Assembly: GCF_009827545.1 (NCBI RefSeq)
Contig: NZ_WTYS01000001.1
Span: forward strand, 1,141,772 to 1,205,771
Source: Pontixanthobacter gangjinensis
GTDB lineage: Bacteria > Pseudomonadota > Alphaproteobacteria > Sphingomonadales > Sphingomonadaceae
DNA length: 64,000 bases
Reading direction: 5' to 3'
Part shown: piece by piece, positions 9,813-19,020 of the stretch
How positions within the stretch are numbered: position 1 is the first letter of the stretch
Layout of the letters: the number at the start of each line of letters is the position of its first letter
Position numbers and translations under genes: made by a program
The notes under the pieces: model-generated
The model's database searches: none
What the model was told of the DNA's origin: nothing
Seen by the model: the letters and a program-made list of their open reading frames with translations, nothing else

Positions 9813-10771
9813 GGGGCGCAACCCTGGCCATGCTGTGCACAATCGCGGGTCTGCTCAATCTGGATGGTCGCGTGGTTGATCCGGTGATGATGCGCGAGTT
9901 CTTCCGAAATATCATGCAGGAACGTATCGCCTGGATGCCCGCTAGGGATAACCAGGTGGGCGGTTAGTGCAGTTTCGGTGGTGCTCATTGGCCAGATATG
10001 CAGATCATGGACCGCCTCGACCCCGGGCAAATCTGACAGAAATTCGCGTACGTCCAATTCGGAAATGCCTTCAGGCACGCCCAGCAGCCCCAACTTCACG
10101 CTGTCTTTCAGCAAGCCCCACGTGCCCCATGCGATTACCGCGACAATCACAAGCGACGTCAGTGGATCAATCCAATTCGCTCCGGTAAATATGATCGCGA
10201 GGCCAGCCACAACCACGCCCACAGAAACCAGCGCATCGGCGGCCATGTGCAAATAGGCACCGCGAATATTCAGATCGTCTTTCTGACCGCGCATGAACAG
10301 CAAAGCCGTCCCGCCATTGATCAATATCCCGATACCCGCGACGATCACGACGGTCATGCCCTCTACCTGTGCGGGGTCAGACATGCGGTGCAATGTTTCG
10401 AACAGGATTGCGCCGATTGCGACCAGCAGCAGCCCCGCATTGACTAATGCGGCGAGGATGGTTGAGCTTTTGTAGCCATAGGTGAAGCGCCCGGTCGGAG
10501 CGCGTTTCGCTGCGATACTCGCGCCCCATGCCAGCAGCAAGGCGAGGACATCGGATAGATTGTGCCCCGCATCTGCAATCAGTGCCATTGAGCCTGAGAG
10601 GAAGCCGTAGGTTGCCTCGACAATTACGAATGCAGTGTTGAGAACGACCCCGATGGCGAATGCGCGCCCGAAATCAGCAGGGGCGTGGCTGTGGCCTCCT
10701 CCGTGAGCATGTTTGTGCCCATGCGAGTGCCCATGATCCTGAGAATGTGCGTGCCCGTTACCCATCGGCAT
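9809..10771 (-). CDS. Cation diffusion facilitator (zinc/cadmium exporter)
   Basis: A 320-residue CDF family antiporter that exports divalent metals in exchange for protons. The N terminus is a histidine-rich tail (GHAHSQDHGHSHGHKHAHGG). Six membrane helices follow, with the metal-site motifs DAGHNLSD in helix 2 and HMAADAL in helix 5, and a cytoplasmic C-terminal domain (VEAVHDLHIWPMSTTETALT). It resembles ZitB/CzcD. The ATG at 10771 shares its A with the mtgA stop (TAATG); its own stop lies inside the GTGA that starts the sigma gene. Metal export, the sigma factor and cell-wall synthesis thus appear to be on one transcript. Confidence 0.92.
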   Translation of the reverse strand: MPMGNGHAHSQDHGHSHGHKHAHGGGHSHAPADFGRAFAIGVVLNTAFVIVEATYGFLSGSMALIADAGHNLSDVLALLLAWGASIAAKRAPTGRFTYGYKSSTILAALVNAGLLLVAIGAILFETLHRMSDPAQVEGMTVVIVAGIGILINGGTALLFMRGQKDDLNIRGAYLHMAADALVSVGVVVAGLAIIFTGANWIDPLTSLVIVAVIAWGTWGLLKDSVKLGLLGVPEGISELDVREFLSDLPGVEAVHDLHIWPMSTTETALTAHLVIPSGHPGDTFLHDISEELAHHHRINHATIQIEQTRDCAQHGQGCAP

Positions 10772-11439
10772 TAGTCGTAAACACAAGCTTCCAATCCGTC
10801 ACGCCTTACTACACCCATGCGCGCGGCAATCATGTTGCCATATCGGCGGGTGAAGCCGGTAGGATTGGTGACGGAGCGTTTTTGAGGCAAGGGCAGGGCG
10901 GCAGCCATGCGCGACGCTTCTGATTTACTCAGCCGCGATGCAGAGTGGCCGAAATATCGCTGTGAGCCAGCTTCGGCTCCGTATGTGCCGATGCCGGTTT
11001 CTGCGACATTGAGGTAAACCTCCATAATCCGCCGTTTGCCCCATATTTTTTCTATCAGGAAAGTGAACCACGCCTCGAACCCTTTGCGAACATATCCGCC
11101 GCCTTGCCACAGGAACACGTTCTTGGCGGTTTGTTGGCTGATTGTGGAGCCGCCGCGGATCCGGCCGCCGCGCGCGTTACGTTCAATCGCTTTCTCGATC
11201 GCTTCCACATCGAACCCGTCATGGGTGCAGAATTTGCCGTCCTCCGCAGCGACAACTGCGCTGACCAGATTGCGGTCGATATTCGAGAGCGATTCCCAGT
11301 CTTTGGTAATCCCGTCACCATTCATAACCATGGTCGCAGTAACAGGCGGCGGCACAAATTTGAAAATGAGCACGAATGCCAGACTGAGGCCCACGAACCA
11401 CAGAACGATTTTCGCAAGGATTTTGAGTAAACGAACCAT
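10771..11439 (-). CDS. mtgA: Monofunctional biosynthetic peptidoglycan transglycosylase
   Basis: A 222-residue GT51 glycosyltransferase that polymerises lipid II into glycan strands at the inner membrane. An N-terminal anchor (LLKILAKIVLWFVGLSLAFV) precedes the catalytic region: VAAEDGKFCTHDGFD contains the catalytic glutamate, then GGSTISQQTAKNVFLW and RRIMEVYLNVAETG with the second conserved glutamate. The ATG at 11439 fits the E. coli protein length; a TTG at 11475 would add 12 residues. The gene starts about 40 bases after the rpoH terminator and is the first of the mtgA-CDF-sigma-anti-sigma chain. Confidence 0.94.
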   Translation of the reverse strand: MVRLLKILAKIVLWFVGLSLAFVLIFKFVPPPVTATMVMNGDGITKDWESLSNIDRNLVSAVVAAEDGKFCTHDGFDVEAIEKAIERNARGGRIRGGSTISQQTAKNVFLWQGGGYVRKGFEAWFTFLIEKIWGKRRIMEVYLNVAETGIGTYGAEAGSQRYFGHSASRLSKSEASRMAAALPLPQKRSVTNPTGFTRRYGNMIAARMGVVRRDGLEACVYD

Positions 11440-11475
11440 CTCAGCGGGTATTAGCGCGGGAATGCGGTACCACAA

Positions 11476-11510
11476 ACAAAAACCCCGCCGACATTGCTGT
11501 TGGCGGGGTC
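11476..11510 (-). terminator. rho-independent terminator of rpoH
   Basis: On the minus strand CCCCGCC (11489-11483 as its complement arm) and GGCGGGG form a 7-bp GC stem around 12 bases, followed by TTTTTG. It lies about 25 bases after the rpoH stop codon. Confidence 0.85.
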
Positions 11511-11534
11511 ATTTGTTCGGTCGCGGGTAAGATT

Positions 11535-12437
11535 TTATGCCGCAGTCGGCATCAGCCTTTCACCAGCAATTGCCTTCATCGCTTTTTGCAGCTTTTCAAA
11601 TGCGCGCACTTCGATCTGGCGGATGCGTTCGCGGCTAACGGAATAGACCTGCGACAGCTCTTCGAGAGTTTGCGGGTTTTCGGTCAGCCGGCGTTCGGTC
11701 AAGATGTGCTTTTCACGTTCGTTGAGCGCGTCCATTGCCTCGCCCAGCATTTCGTGCCGGACTTCGGCTTCTTCAGCCTCGGCCACGGTTTCATCCTGCA
11801 GCGGGCGGTCATCGACCAACCAATCCTGCCACTGGCCGCCGCCATCTTCATCGCCGCGCATCTGGACGTTGAGCGAACCATCACCGCCCATCATCATCCG
11901 GCGGTTCATGTTGATGACTTCTTGCTCGGCAACGCCAAGCGTAGTCGCAATTTTGGTTACGTCATCAGGATGCAGGTCGCTGTCTTCATACGCTTCCAGC
12001 TCTTTCTTCATCCGGCGAAGGTTGAAGAACAACTTTTTCTGGGCAGCGGTGGTGCCCATTTTCACGAGGCTCCAACTGCGCAGGATGAATTCCTGCATGC
12101 TCGCCTTGATCCACCACATTGCATAGGTGGCAAGGCGGAAGCCGCGTTCCGGTTCGAATTTCTTGACGCCTTGCATCAGGCCAACGTTGCCTTCCGAAAT
12201 CAGATCGGAAACGGGCAAGCCATAACCGCGATAACCCATCGCAATCTTCGCGACGAGGCGAAGGTGGCTGGTTACCAGTTGCGCTGCTGCTTCGGGGTCT
12301 TCGTGTTCCGCATAGGCTTTGGCGAGCATGTATTCTTGCTCTGCGGTCAAAACGGGGAACTTCTTGATTTCCGACAGATAGCGATTGAGGCTTTGCTCGC
12401 CGCCCAGCGCCGGTACTTTTGCTGTTACGTTACTCAC
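11535..12437 (-). CDS. rpoH: Heat-shock RNA polymerase sigma factor RpoH
   Basis: From the GTG at 12437 the protein is exactly 300 residues, the usual alphaproteobacterial length; AGGG lies 6 bases before. The open frame continues 37 codons upstream without family likeness. Core-binding region 2 (DLISEGNVGLMQGVKKFEPE, then FRLATYAMWWIKASM), the RpoH box QKKLFFNLR at 133-141, and region 4 helix-turn-helix (TLEELSQVYSVSRERIRQIE) are present. It directs polymerase to heat-shock genes; clpB at 57361 and clpP at 4550 are typical targets. Control by a thermosensor structure was not evident. Confidence 0.97.
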   Translation of the reverse strand: MSNVTAKVPALGGEQSLNRYLSEIKKFPVLTAEQEYMLAKAYAEHEDPEAAAQLVTSHLRLVAKIAMGYRGYGLPVSDLISEGNVGLMQGVKKFEPERGFRLATYAMWWIKASMQEFILRSWSLVKMGTTAAQKKLFFNLRRMKKELEAYEDSDLHPDDVTKIATTLGVAEQEVINMNRRMMMGGDGSLNVQMRGDEDGGGQWQDWLVDDRPLQDETVAEAEEAEVRHEMLGEAMDALNEREKHILTERRLTENPQTLEELSQVYSVSRERIRQIEVRAFEKLQKAMKAIAGERLMPTAA

Positions 12438-12571
12438 TTTTTCCCTAACCTTTCTTGAGCCAACCTCTTTTTCACAAACCCCTAATGGGCATCCGTAATT
12501 TCGGGCCGCTTGGTTACATATAGACGCAGTTTCCGTTTTTTGCAGCACTTACTGTGTGCATTTCATCGATC

Positions 12572-13528
12572 TCAACGAGCGGTTTGGTCGATTAGTTCCC
12601 GCATATCGTCGGGCAACTCAGCGTGAAACTCCACTTTTTCGCCAGTGACCGGATGGTCAAATCCAAGCGAAGCTGCGTGGAGCGCCTGTCTGACAAACCT
12701 CAATCGCTGAAGAATCGGTCTGAGTGGTGCGGTCGTGCGTCCGTATAATGGATCCCCTAATAGCGCATGACCGATTGATGCAAAATGAACGCGCACCTGA
12801 TGGGTTCTACCAGTTTCCAGCCTGCACTCTATTACACTGGAATTGCTCAATACTCTTTTGGTCGTATAGTGCGTGATTGCGTGTTTCCCGCGTGAGGAAT
12901 CCTCCTCCAAGACCGCCATTTTCTTGCGGTTGCCCGATGATCTTCCGATCACCCCTTCGATGGTCCCGCTGGTCGGGGCGGGGTGGCCGTTGCAGACTGC
13001 GATATATCGCCGGGAAATTGTATGGTCGGCGAATTGCTTCGCCAGCCCCTCATGTGCGGCAGTAGATTTTGCTACCACCAACAAACCAGAAGTATCCTTA
13101 TCAATCCGGTGGACGATGCCGGGACGCGCAACTCCGCCGATTCCTGACAATTGCCCCCTGCAGTGATGGAGCAGCGCGTTGACCAAAGTGTTTTCATGAT
13201 TTCCCGCTGCGGGATGGACGACCATGCCCGCAGGCTTGTTGACGACAATCAGATGCTCATCCTCGAACGCGATATCGAGGGGGATGTCCTGCGGTTGCGC
13301 TTCCGCTACTGTCGCAGGCGGCACATTGATGGTGAAATGCGCGCCGGGCTGCATTTTGGCCGACGGGTTCGTTGTGACAGTTTTGCCAACCGTCACCGCC
13401 CCTTCTGCCATCAGCGCCTTTATGCGTTCCCGCGAAAGGCCTGATGCCTCTGCCAGAGATTTGTCGATACGGCCCGCCGTGGCGAGGGTTCCGGTAATAA
13501 GGTTCGGGTCTGTTTCAGGTTCGATCAC
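12572..13528 (-). CDS. rluD: RluD-type ribosomal pseudouridine synthase
   Basis: A 318-residue RluA-family enzyme. An S4-like RNA-binding domain spans about residues 15-80 (GRIDKSLAEASGLSRERIKA). The catalytic domain contains the motif HRIDKDTSGLLV with the nucleophilic aspartate, and LETGRTHQVRVHFASIGHAL. RluD converts uridines in helix 69 of 23S rRNA to pseudouridine. The start is GTG with a very strong AAGGAGG placed only 4 bases before it. It diverges from the JAMM gene with a spacer of 79 bases. A second family member with an extended tail lies at 40861; of the two, this one has the RluD domain layout and length. Confidence 0.88.
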   Translation of the reverse strand: MIEPETDPNLITGTLATAGRIDKSLAEASGLSRERIKALMAEGAVTVGKTVTTNPSAKMQPGAHFTINVPPATVAEAQPQDIPLDIAFEDEHLIVVNKPAGMVVHPAAGNHENTLVNALLHHCRGQLSGIGGVARPGIVHRIDKDTSGLLVVAKSTAAHEGLAKQFADHTISRRYIAVCNGHPAPTSGTIEGVIGRSSGNRKKMAVLEEDSSRGKHAITHYTTKRVLSNSSVIECRLETGRTHQVRVHFASIGHALLGDPLYGRTTAPLRPILQRLRFVRQALHAASLGFDHPVTGEKVEFHAELPDDMRELIDQTAR

Positions 13529-13607
13529 AGGCCTCCTTAGCCAGATGGCTTATGGTTGTCGAAGGGCGTGCGTTCTTTTAGTTGCGTTGCGAACGGAAGG
13601 GCCCCCG

Positions 13608-14036
13608 ATGATTGCGCAGCGTTTCATATTAAATTCGCAAGGTGATTTGCCAGTTCCGCAATCCGTGCATGGCGCGATGTGTGATTTGGCGGGCAAGTCT
13701 GCCCCGCAGGAATGTTGCGGCATTCTGGTGGGTGAAGGCGGGGTAATTACCCGGCTAATCGAATCAGAGAACGTCCATCCAACGCCCGAAACCCACTTCG
13801 AAATTGATCCCGAGACCCTGATAGATGCGTATCGCTCCGAACGCAGAGGCGGGCCAGAGGTTCTGGGGTTTTTCCATTCGCATCCATCTGGTGATCCGGC
13901 TCCGTCGGAAACTGACCAGGCCATGGCCGCGGGTGACGGCCGCATCTGGGCGATTGTCGGCGTTTCGGGGGTCATGTTCTGGGAGGATAAGGACAGTGGA
14001 TTCGCGGCTCTTTCCTACACGGTCCTGGACAATTAA
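13608..14036 (+). CDS. JAMM (Mov34/MPN/PAD-1) metallopeptidase
   Basis: A 142-residue single-domain protein starting 7 bases after GGAAGG. All JAMM zinc ligands are in place: Glu35 (PQECCGILVGEG), His90-Ser-His92, Ser100 and Asp103, spaced exactly HxH-x7-S-x2-D. Bacterial JAMM proteins cleave isopeptide or peptide bonds; known roles include removing C-terminal extensions from ubiquitin-like sulfur carriers (Mec+ in cysteine synthesis) and Rad-C-type functions. I find no ThiS/MoaD-like carrier beside it, so the substrate is open. It lies between the divergent RluD-like gene and chpT. Confidence 0.9.
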   Translation: MIAQRFILNSQGDLPVPQSVHGAMCDLAGKSAPQECCGILVGEGGVITRLIESENVHPTPETHFEIDPETLIDAYRSERRGGPEVLGFFHSHPSGDPAPSETDQAMAAGDGRIWAIVGVSGVMFWEDKDSGFAALSYTVLDN

Positions 14037-14175
14037 TCTGGCTGCATGGTTCGCTCCAGCCCCTCTCTTTTTCGCTCATTTTTCACGCACCCGTTAACCA
14101 CAGGTGGCAGCGGGGTCATTTTCGTTTAAGACAGTGCTCCATATGTTACTCTCATACAGGAAATGCCCCTCCAAA

Positions 14176-14835
14176 ATGAACCAATCCTCTTCCGCCGATC
14201 TCGCCGCGTTGCTGTGCTCGCGGCTTTGCCATGATCTGCTCAGCCCGGTTGGTGCAATGAGCAACGGGCTGGAATTGCTGGCTGACGAAACCGATCCGGC
14301 AATGCGGCAGCAATGTCTTGAATTGCTTGAGCAAAGCGCCAAGGCAAGCACTGACAAGCTGAAATTCTTCCGCCTCGCTTTTGGCGCGGCTGGCGGATTT
14401 GGCGAAATGGTCGAGGTTTCCGAGCCAAAGGCAGCGATCGAGGCTTTGGTTGCAGGCAATAAGCGCGTCGAGATGAGCTGGGCGATGGATGCGGTGAAGC
14501 TGCCCAAATCCGCGGTCAAAGTACTGCTCAACCTTGCTCATATCGCTTTGGATGCGCTGGTGCGCGGCGGTACGCTGGATATTGGCGCAGAATTGCGCGG
14601 AGGGAATACAGAAATTGTCGTGCGCGCCTCGGGGCCAAAAATCGCATTTGATGAAACCATTGGTCAGGCCCTCGAAGGGAGCCTGCCGGTTGGCGACCTG
14701 TCTAGCCGCACCGCACCAGCACATATGATTTCGCTGCTGGCTGACAAATCGGGCGGTGGCTTGCAATATCAACTGACCGATGATGCGCTCGTGCTGGGCG
14801 CAGTTCTGCCCCAGCCGGAGGGGTTGATCGGCTAG
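14176..14835 (+). CDS. chpT: Histidine phosphotransferase ChpT
   Basis: From the ATG at 14176 the protein is 219 residues; longer forms from 14143 or 14104 are open but add unrelated sequence. The dimerisation and phosphotransfer helix reads LAALLCSRLCHDLLSPVGAM, with the phospho-accepting His19. A degenerate ATPase-like C-terminal domain follows. ChpT relays phosphate from CckA to CtrA and CpdR, thereby controlling cell cycle, motility and, through CpdR, ClpXP proteolysis. Neither CckA nor CtrA is in this window. The cell-wall amidase gene begins 3 bases after its stop and is probably co-transcribed. Confidence 0.88.
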   Translation: MNQSSSADLAALLCSRLCHDLLSPVGAMSNGLELLADETDPAMRQQCLELLEQSAKASTDKLKFFRLAFGAAGGFGEMVEVSEPKAAIEALVAGNKRVEMSWAMDAVKLPKSAVKVLLNLAHIALDALVRGGTLDIGAELRGGNTEIVVRASGPKIAFDETIGQALEGSLPVGDLSSRTAPAHMISLLADKSGGGLQYQLTDDALVLGAVLPQPEGLIG

Positions 14836-14838
14836 GCA

Positions 14839-15543
14839 ATGAAAGACGAACTGGTCCATCACACACGGCTTTCGCCGAATTGCAATGATCGCAAATTGCC
14901 GATCACGATGGCCGTTCTTCATTATACAGAGATGAAGCCGGTAGAAACCGCGCTGGAACGCCTGTGCGATCCGGTTGCCGGTGTTAGTGCGCATTATCTG
15001 ATTAGCGAAGAAGGCGAGGTTACCTTGCTGGTGCCCGAGGAGATGCGCGCTTGGCATGCGGGGGCTTCATTCTGGCGCGGGATCAAGGACGTCAATTCGG
15101 CAAGCATCGGGATTGAGCTGGATCACCCCGGTCATGCGCTTGGTTACAGGCCATTTGCCGATGCGCAGATCGAGTCGTTGATCCCGTTGCTCCACCGGAT
15201 CGCGAAGCAGTATGACATCCCCCGCGCCAATGTGGTCGCGCATTCGGATGTGGCTCCGGCGCGCAAGACTGATCCGGGTGAGCTTTTCCCTTGGGATAGA
15301 CTGTCAGATTGTGGGCTGGCGCTGGCCGTTCCGAAAATTGCATTGGGCGATGTCTATGACAATGACGGCGCGTTCTATCTCGCGCTCGAGCGCTACGGGT
15401 ATGACATCACCGATGGCCGTGCCGCCGTTACCGCATTCCAGCGCCGTTGGCGGCCGCGCAAGATCAATGGCGAGATTGACGGAGAGATCCGCGCGATACT
15501 GTTCCAGCTTTTGCTCGACAGGGACCGGGGAACCGCTAGATAG
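14839..15543 (+). CDS. N-acetylmuramoyl-L-alanine amidase, AmiD-like
   Basis: A 234-residue zinc amidase (Amidase_2) with a C-terminal peptidoglycan-binding-like segment. Zinc ligands are seen as His28 in MAVLHYTEM and the later histidine of NVVAHSDVAPARKTDPG, where the lysine and aspartate are also family residues. SAHYLISEEGEVTLLV and AWHAGASFWRG are typical of the fold. It cuts the bond between muramic acid and the stem peptide, or anhydro-muropeptides for recycling. No signal peptide is visible, so a cytoplasmic AmpD-like recycling role is as likely as an envelope one. It ends 2-3 bases before the RNase P RNA region. Confidence 0.88.
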   Translation: MKDELVHHTRLSPNCNDRKLPITMAVLHYTEMKPVETALERLCDPVAGVSAHYLISEEGEVTLLVPEEMRAWHAGASFWRGIKDVNSASIGIELDHPGHALGYRPFADAQIESLIPLLHRIAKQYDIPRANVVAHSDVAPARKTDPGELFPWDRLSDCGLALAVPKIALGDVYDNDGAFYLALERYGYDITDGRAAVTAFQRRWRPRKINGEIDGEIRAILFQLLLDRDRGTAR

Positions 15544-15545
15544 CC

Positions 15546-15957
<412 letters not shown>

Positions 15958-16045
15958 GGTTAATTCCCGATTGTGAGAAAACCCCTTGCAGCAATAGCAG
16001 CGAGCGGTTCAAATACCCCAAAATATAAAAACGAGGGGATCGACC

Positions 16046-17992
16046 ATGAAGTCCGCCACATTACTATTTGCCTTGCCGTTCGCCACCATGATGATCGGCA
16101 ATGCCCCGCCAGAACCGGGCACCGCTACGGAACAGACTGCGGATCGGAACAAGTCGGTTGCGGGCGAGCTGCCGCTGGATGACCAGCAAGACTTTATCGA
16201 CGCACGGCGCGGACTATTGGCTCAGCTCGATGGCGACATACTCAACGAGGACGGTTCGCTTGCGTGGAAAGTTGACGAGTTTGACTTCCTTGCCGGTGAT
16301 GCTCCCGCGACCGCAAACCCGTCGCTGTGGCGGCAAAGCCAATTGGCCGCGATCCACGGCTTGTTTGAGGTTGCTCCGGGTCTTTATCAGGTGCGTGGTT
16401 ATGATTTGTCGGTGATGACGTTGATTGCAGGAGACACCGGATGGATAGTCATTGATCCGCTGCTGTCGGCTGCACCAGCAAGGGCATCGCTTGATCTGGC
16501 AAACAGGACTTTGGGCGAGCGGCCGGTTGTTGCGGTGTTGTTCACTCACAGCCACGGCGACCATTTCGGCGGAGTGTCTGGCGTTACTTCTGCTGAGGAA
16601 TTGCGCTCGGGTGAAGTCGAGATTTACGCGCCATTTGGTTTCATGAAGGAAACGGTCGGCGAAAGCGTCTTGGCTGGCAACGCCATGAGCCGGCGCGCGC
16701 AATATCAGTTCGCTGCAAGGGTTCCGTCTGGCGCGGCTGGCGGCATCGGCGTGGGGCTCGGGCCAAAATTATCGACTGGCGCAATCGGCCTGCTGCCGCC
16801 CACGCGGGAATTGTCGCAAGAAGCGCAATCAATCGATATTGACGGCATTACCTTTGATTTCATTGATGCAGGACAAACAGAGGCGCCAGCTGAATTCGTG
16901 TTTTACCTACCCAAATTCCGCGCCTTTCACGGAGCTGAAGTGGTGACACGCACGCAACATAATGTTCTGACGCCGCGTGGTGCGATTGTCCGCGACACGC
17001 TGGAATGGAGCCGGAAAATCGACGAATTTTTGACCGAGTTCGGCGATAAGAGCAACATTATGCTTGCTTCGCACCATTGGCCGACATGGGGCAAGGATGC
17101 GGTGCGCCAAAAATTGCGCAACCAGCGTGACAATTATCGGTTCATTCACGACCAAACCCTGCGGATGGCAAACCAAGGTTTGACCATGGATGAGATTGCC
17201 GAGGAGATTGGCGAGCCAGATTTTGCTGCCAGCGATTTCGGAGTGCGAGGATATTACGGGACCTACGAGCACAATGCGAAAGCCGTCTATCAGCGATATT
17301 TCGGTTGGTGGAACGCGGTTCCAGCTGATTATGACGCTTTGCCCAAAGTGGAAGAAGCCACAAAGTGGGTTGGTGCACTTGGCGGTGGTGAGGCCACTTT
17401 GGCACAGGGCCGAGATGCCTTTGACAAAGGTGAATATCGCTGGGCCGCGCGACTGCTTCAAACCTTGGTTTTCGCAGAACCTGCCAATGATCCGGCGAAG
17501 CAATGGCTCGCGGCGACCTATGAGCAGTTGGGCTTCCAATCCGAGGGCGGCACATGGCGTAATATCTACCTCGCTGCTGCGGAGGACTTGCGCAATCCGC
17601 CCGCAGAGGGAGGCGTTAATTCGGTTTCGGCCCAAGTCCTTGCCGCAATCCCGACAATCGATTTGTTTGACGCGCTGGCGGCTCGGTACAATCCGGCCAA
17701 AATGCAAGGCGCAGAAGCGATGATTGTATTCGAATTTGCCGATACGGGAGAGGCTGTAACCGTTGATATGCGGCGCAGCGTGATGTTCCCGCGGAACGGG
17801 CCAAGCGCCAATCCTGCGGTGAAGTTGACGATCAACCGGTCTGATATGAACCGCTTGCTGGCGCAAGAGGTAACTTTGCCTGGTCTGATCGGGGCCGGAA
17901 CCGCTCAGGCTGACGGAAATATTGGTGCGCTCGGCGTGATGTTCGGGGCTTTAGACACGCTCACACCATCGTTCGAAATCGTCGAGCCATAA
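16046..17992 (+). CDS. Secreted alkyl sulfatase, SdsA1-like
   Basis: A 648-residue metallo-beta-lactamase-fold enzyme with a short signal peptide (MKSATLLFALPFATMMIGNA). The zinc motif THSHGDHFGG puts ligands at His168, His170, Asp172 and His173, and further ligands lie around FRAFHGAEVV and MLASHHWPTWG. The dimerisation helix region and the C-terminal SCP2-like domain (AEAMIVFEFADTGEAVTVDM) are present, so it is full length. The family cleaves primary alkyl sulfates such as SDS to the alcohol and sulfate. GAGGGG lies 6 bases before the ATG. No regulator or transporter gene is adjacent. Confidence 0.93.
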   Translation: MKSATLLFALPFATMMIGNAPPEPGTATEQTADRNKSVAGELPLDDQQDFIDARRGLLAQLDGDILNEDGSLAWKVDEFDFLAGDAPATANPSLWRQSQLAAIHGLFEVAPGLYQVRGYDLSVMTLIAGDTGWIVIDPLLSAAPARASLDLANRTLGERPVVAVLFTHSHGDHFGGVSGVTSAEELRSGEVEIYAPFGFMKETVGESVLAGNAMSRRAQYQFAARVPSGAAGGIGVGLGPKLSTGAIGLLPPTRELSQEAQSIDIDGITFDFIDAGQTEAPAEFVFYLPKFRAFHGAEVVTRTQHNVLTPRGAIVRDTLEWSRKIDEFLTEFGDKSNIMLASHHWPTWGKDAVRQKLRNQRDNYRFIHDQTLRMANQGLTMDEIAEEIGEPDFAASDFGVRGYYGTYEHNAKAVYQRYFGWWNAVPADYDALPKVEEATKWVGALGGGEATLAQGRDAFDKGEYRWAARLLQTLVFAEPANDPAKQWLAATYEQLGFQSEGGTWRNIYLAAAEDLRNPPAEGGVNSVSAQVLAAIPTIDLFDALAARYNPAKMQGAEAMIVFEFADTGEAVTVDMRRSVMFPRNGPSANPAVKLTINRSDMNRLLAQEVTLPGLIGAGTAQADGNIGALGVMFGALDTLTPSFEIVEP

Positions 17993-18157
17993 TAGGGGTT
18001 TCCGACTGATTTACGTCTGGAACTTTACATTTTACCCCAATTTACTCCGGAGCTCGCCAAATTGTTGTACGCTGCTTTGGCACAGTTTTGACGCCAGATT
18101 TGAACTTGGGAAAATTCTGGAAAAGTGCGGTGCGGTAATTTTTAAGGGGAGGGATTG

Positions 18158-18871
18158 ATGACCCGTAAATTAGCAGCCGAAGCATTCGGCACATTCTGGT
18201 TGGTGTTTGGTGGGTGCGGCTCGGCCGTTCTTGCCGCCGGTTTTCCGGAACTTGGAATTGGTTTTGTCGGCGTTTCGATGGCATTCGGCCTGACGGTGCT
18301 GACCATGGCTTATGCTGTTGGGGGAATCTCGGGCGGCCATTTCAACCCAGCGGTTTCGCTTGGCCTAGCGGTTGCCAATCGGTTCGATTGGAAAGAATTG
18401 CTGCCCTATTGGCTTGCGCAGCTGATCGGCGCCGCGATAGCCGGGTGGGCACTTTACGCGATTGCATCTGGCCAAACCGGCTGGACTCCCGGCGGTTTCG
18501 CCTCGAACGGTTATGGCGATCTTTCGCCGGGCAAATATTCGATAATCTCGGCCTTGTTGATTGAAATTATTCTGACGGCGGGCTTCCTGATTGTGATCCT
18601 TGGATCGACTTCGAAGGCGGTTCCAGGCGGTTTTGCGCCAATTTCCATTGGGCTTTGCCTGACGTTGATTCACTTGATCTCTATTCCGGTAACCAACACG
18701 TCGGTTAATCCTGCACGCTCTAGCGGCGTGGCTTTCTTCGCAGAGACTGGCGCTGTGGGACAGCTGTGGTTGTTCTGGGTTGCGCCTTTGGTGGGCGCAG
18801 CAATTGGTGCTGCAATCTGGCGCTTTCTGCTGACACCCGGTGAATCGCTAGAAGACATTGGCGGCGAATAA
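18158..18871 (+). CDS. aqpZ: Aquaporin Z
   Basis: A 237-residue channel with six membrane helices and two half-helices carrying NPA motifs at 63-65 (GGHFNPAVS) and 184-186 (NTSVNPARS). The selectivity-filter arginine follows the second NPA. Histidine in the loop before the second motif is replaced in sequence context by [12 protein letters not shown], as in AqpZ proteins, so it should pass water rather than glycerol. GGGGAGGG lies just before the ATG at 18158; a TTG precedes it directly. The gene ends in a clear rho-independent terminator. Confidence 0.95.
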   Translation: MTRKLAAEAFGTFWLVFGGCGSAVLAAGFPELGIGFVGVSMAFGLTVLTMAYAVGGISGGHFNPAVSLGLAVANRFDWKELLPYWLAQLIGAAIAGWALYAIASGQTGWTPGGFASNGYGDLSPGKYSIISALLIEIILTAGFLIVILGSTSKAVPGGFAPISIGLCLTLIHLISIPVTNTSVNPARSSGVAFFAETGAVGQLWLFWVAPLVGAAIGAAIWRFLLTPGESLEDIGGE

Positions 18872-18914
18872 ATCGTCGCAACGCGAATGACGTCCGTTTC
18901 TTGATCGGACTGTG

Positions 18915-18955
18915 ATCCCCGCTATTCGCATTATGTCGGATAGCGGGGTTTATTT
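18915..18955 (+). terminator. rho-independent terminator of aqpZ
   Basis: CCCCGCTAT (18917-18925) pairs perfectly with ATAGCGGGG (18940-18948) around 14 bases, followed by TTTATTTT. It begins about 45 bases after the aqpZ stop. Confidence 0.85.
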
Positions 18956-19020
18956 TCTGACCAACAGGTTTCTCGCGGAGGCAATTGGGAACTCTAATCC
19001 TTGCGCACCATTGCTGCTGT

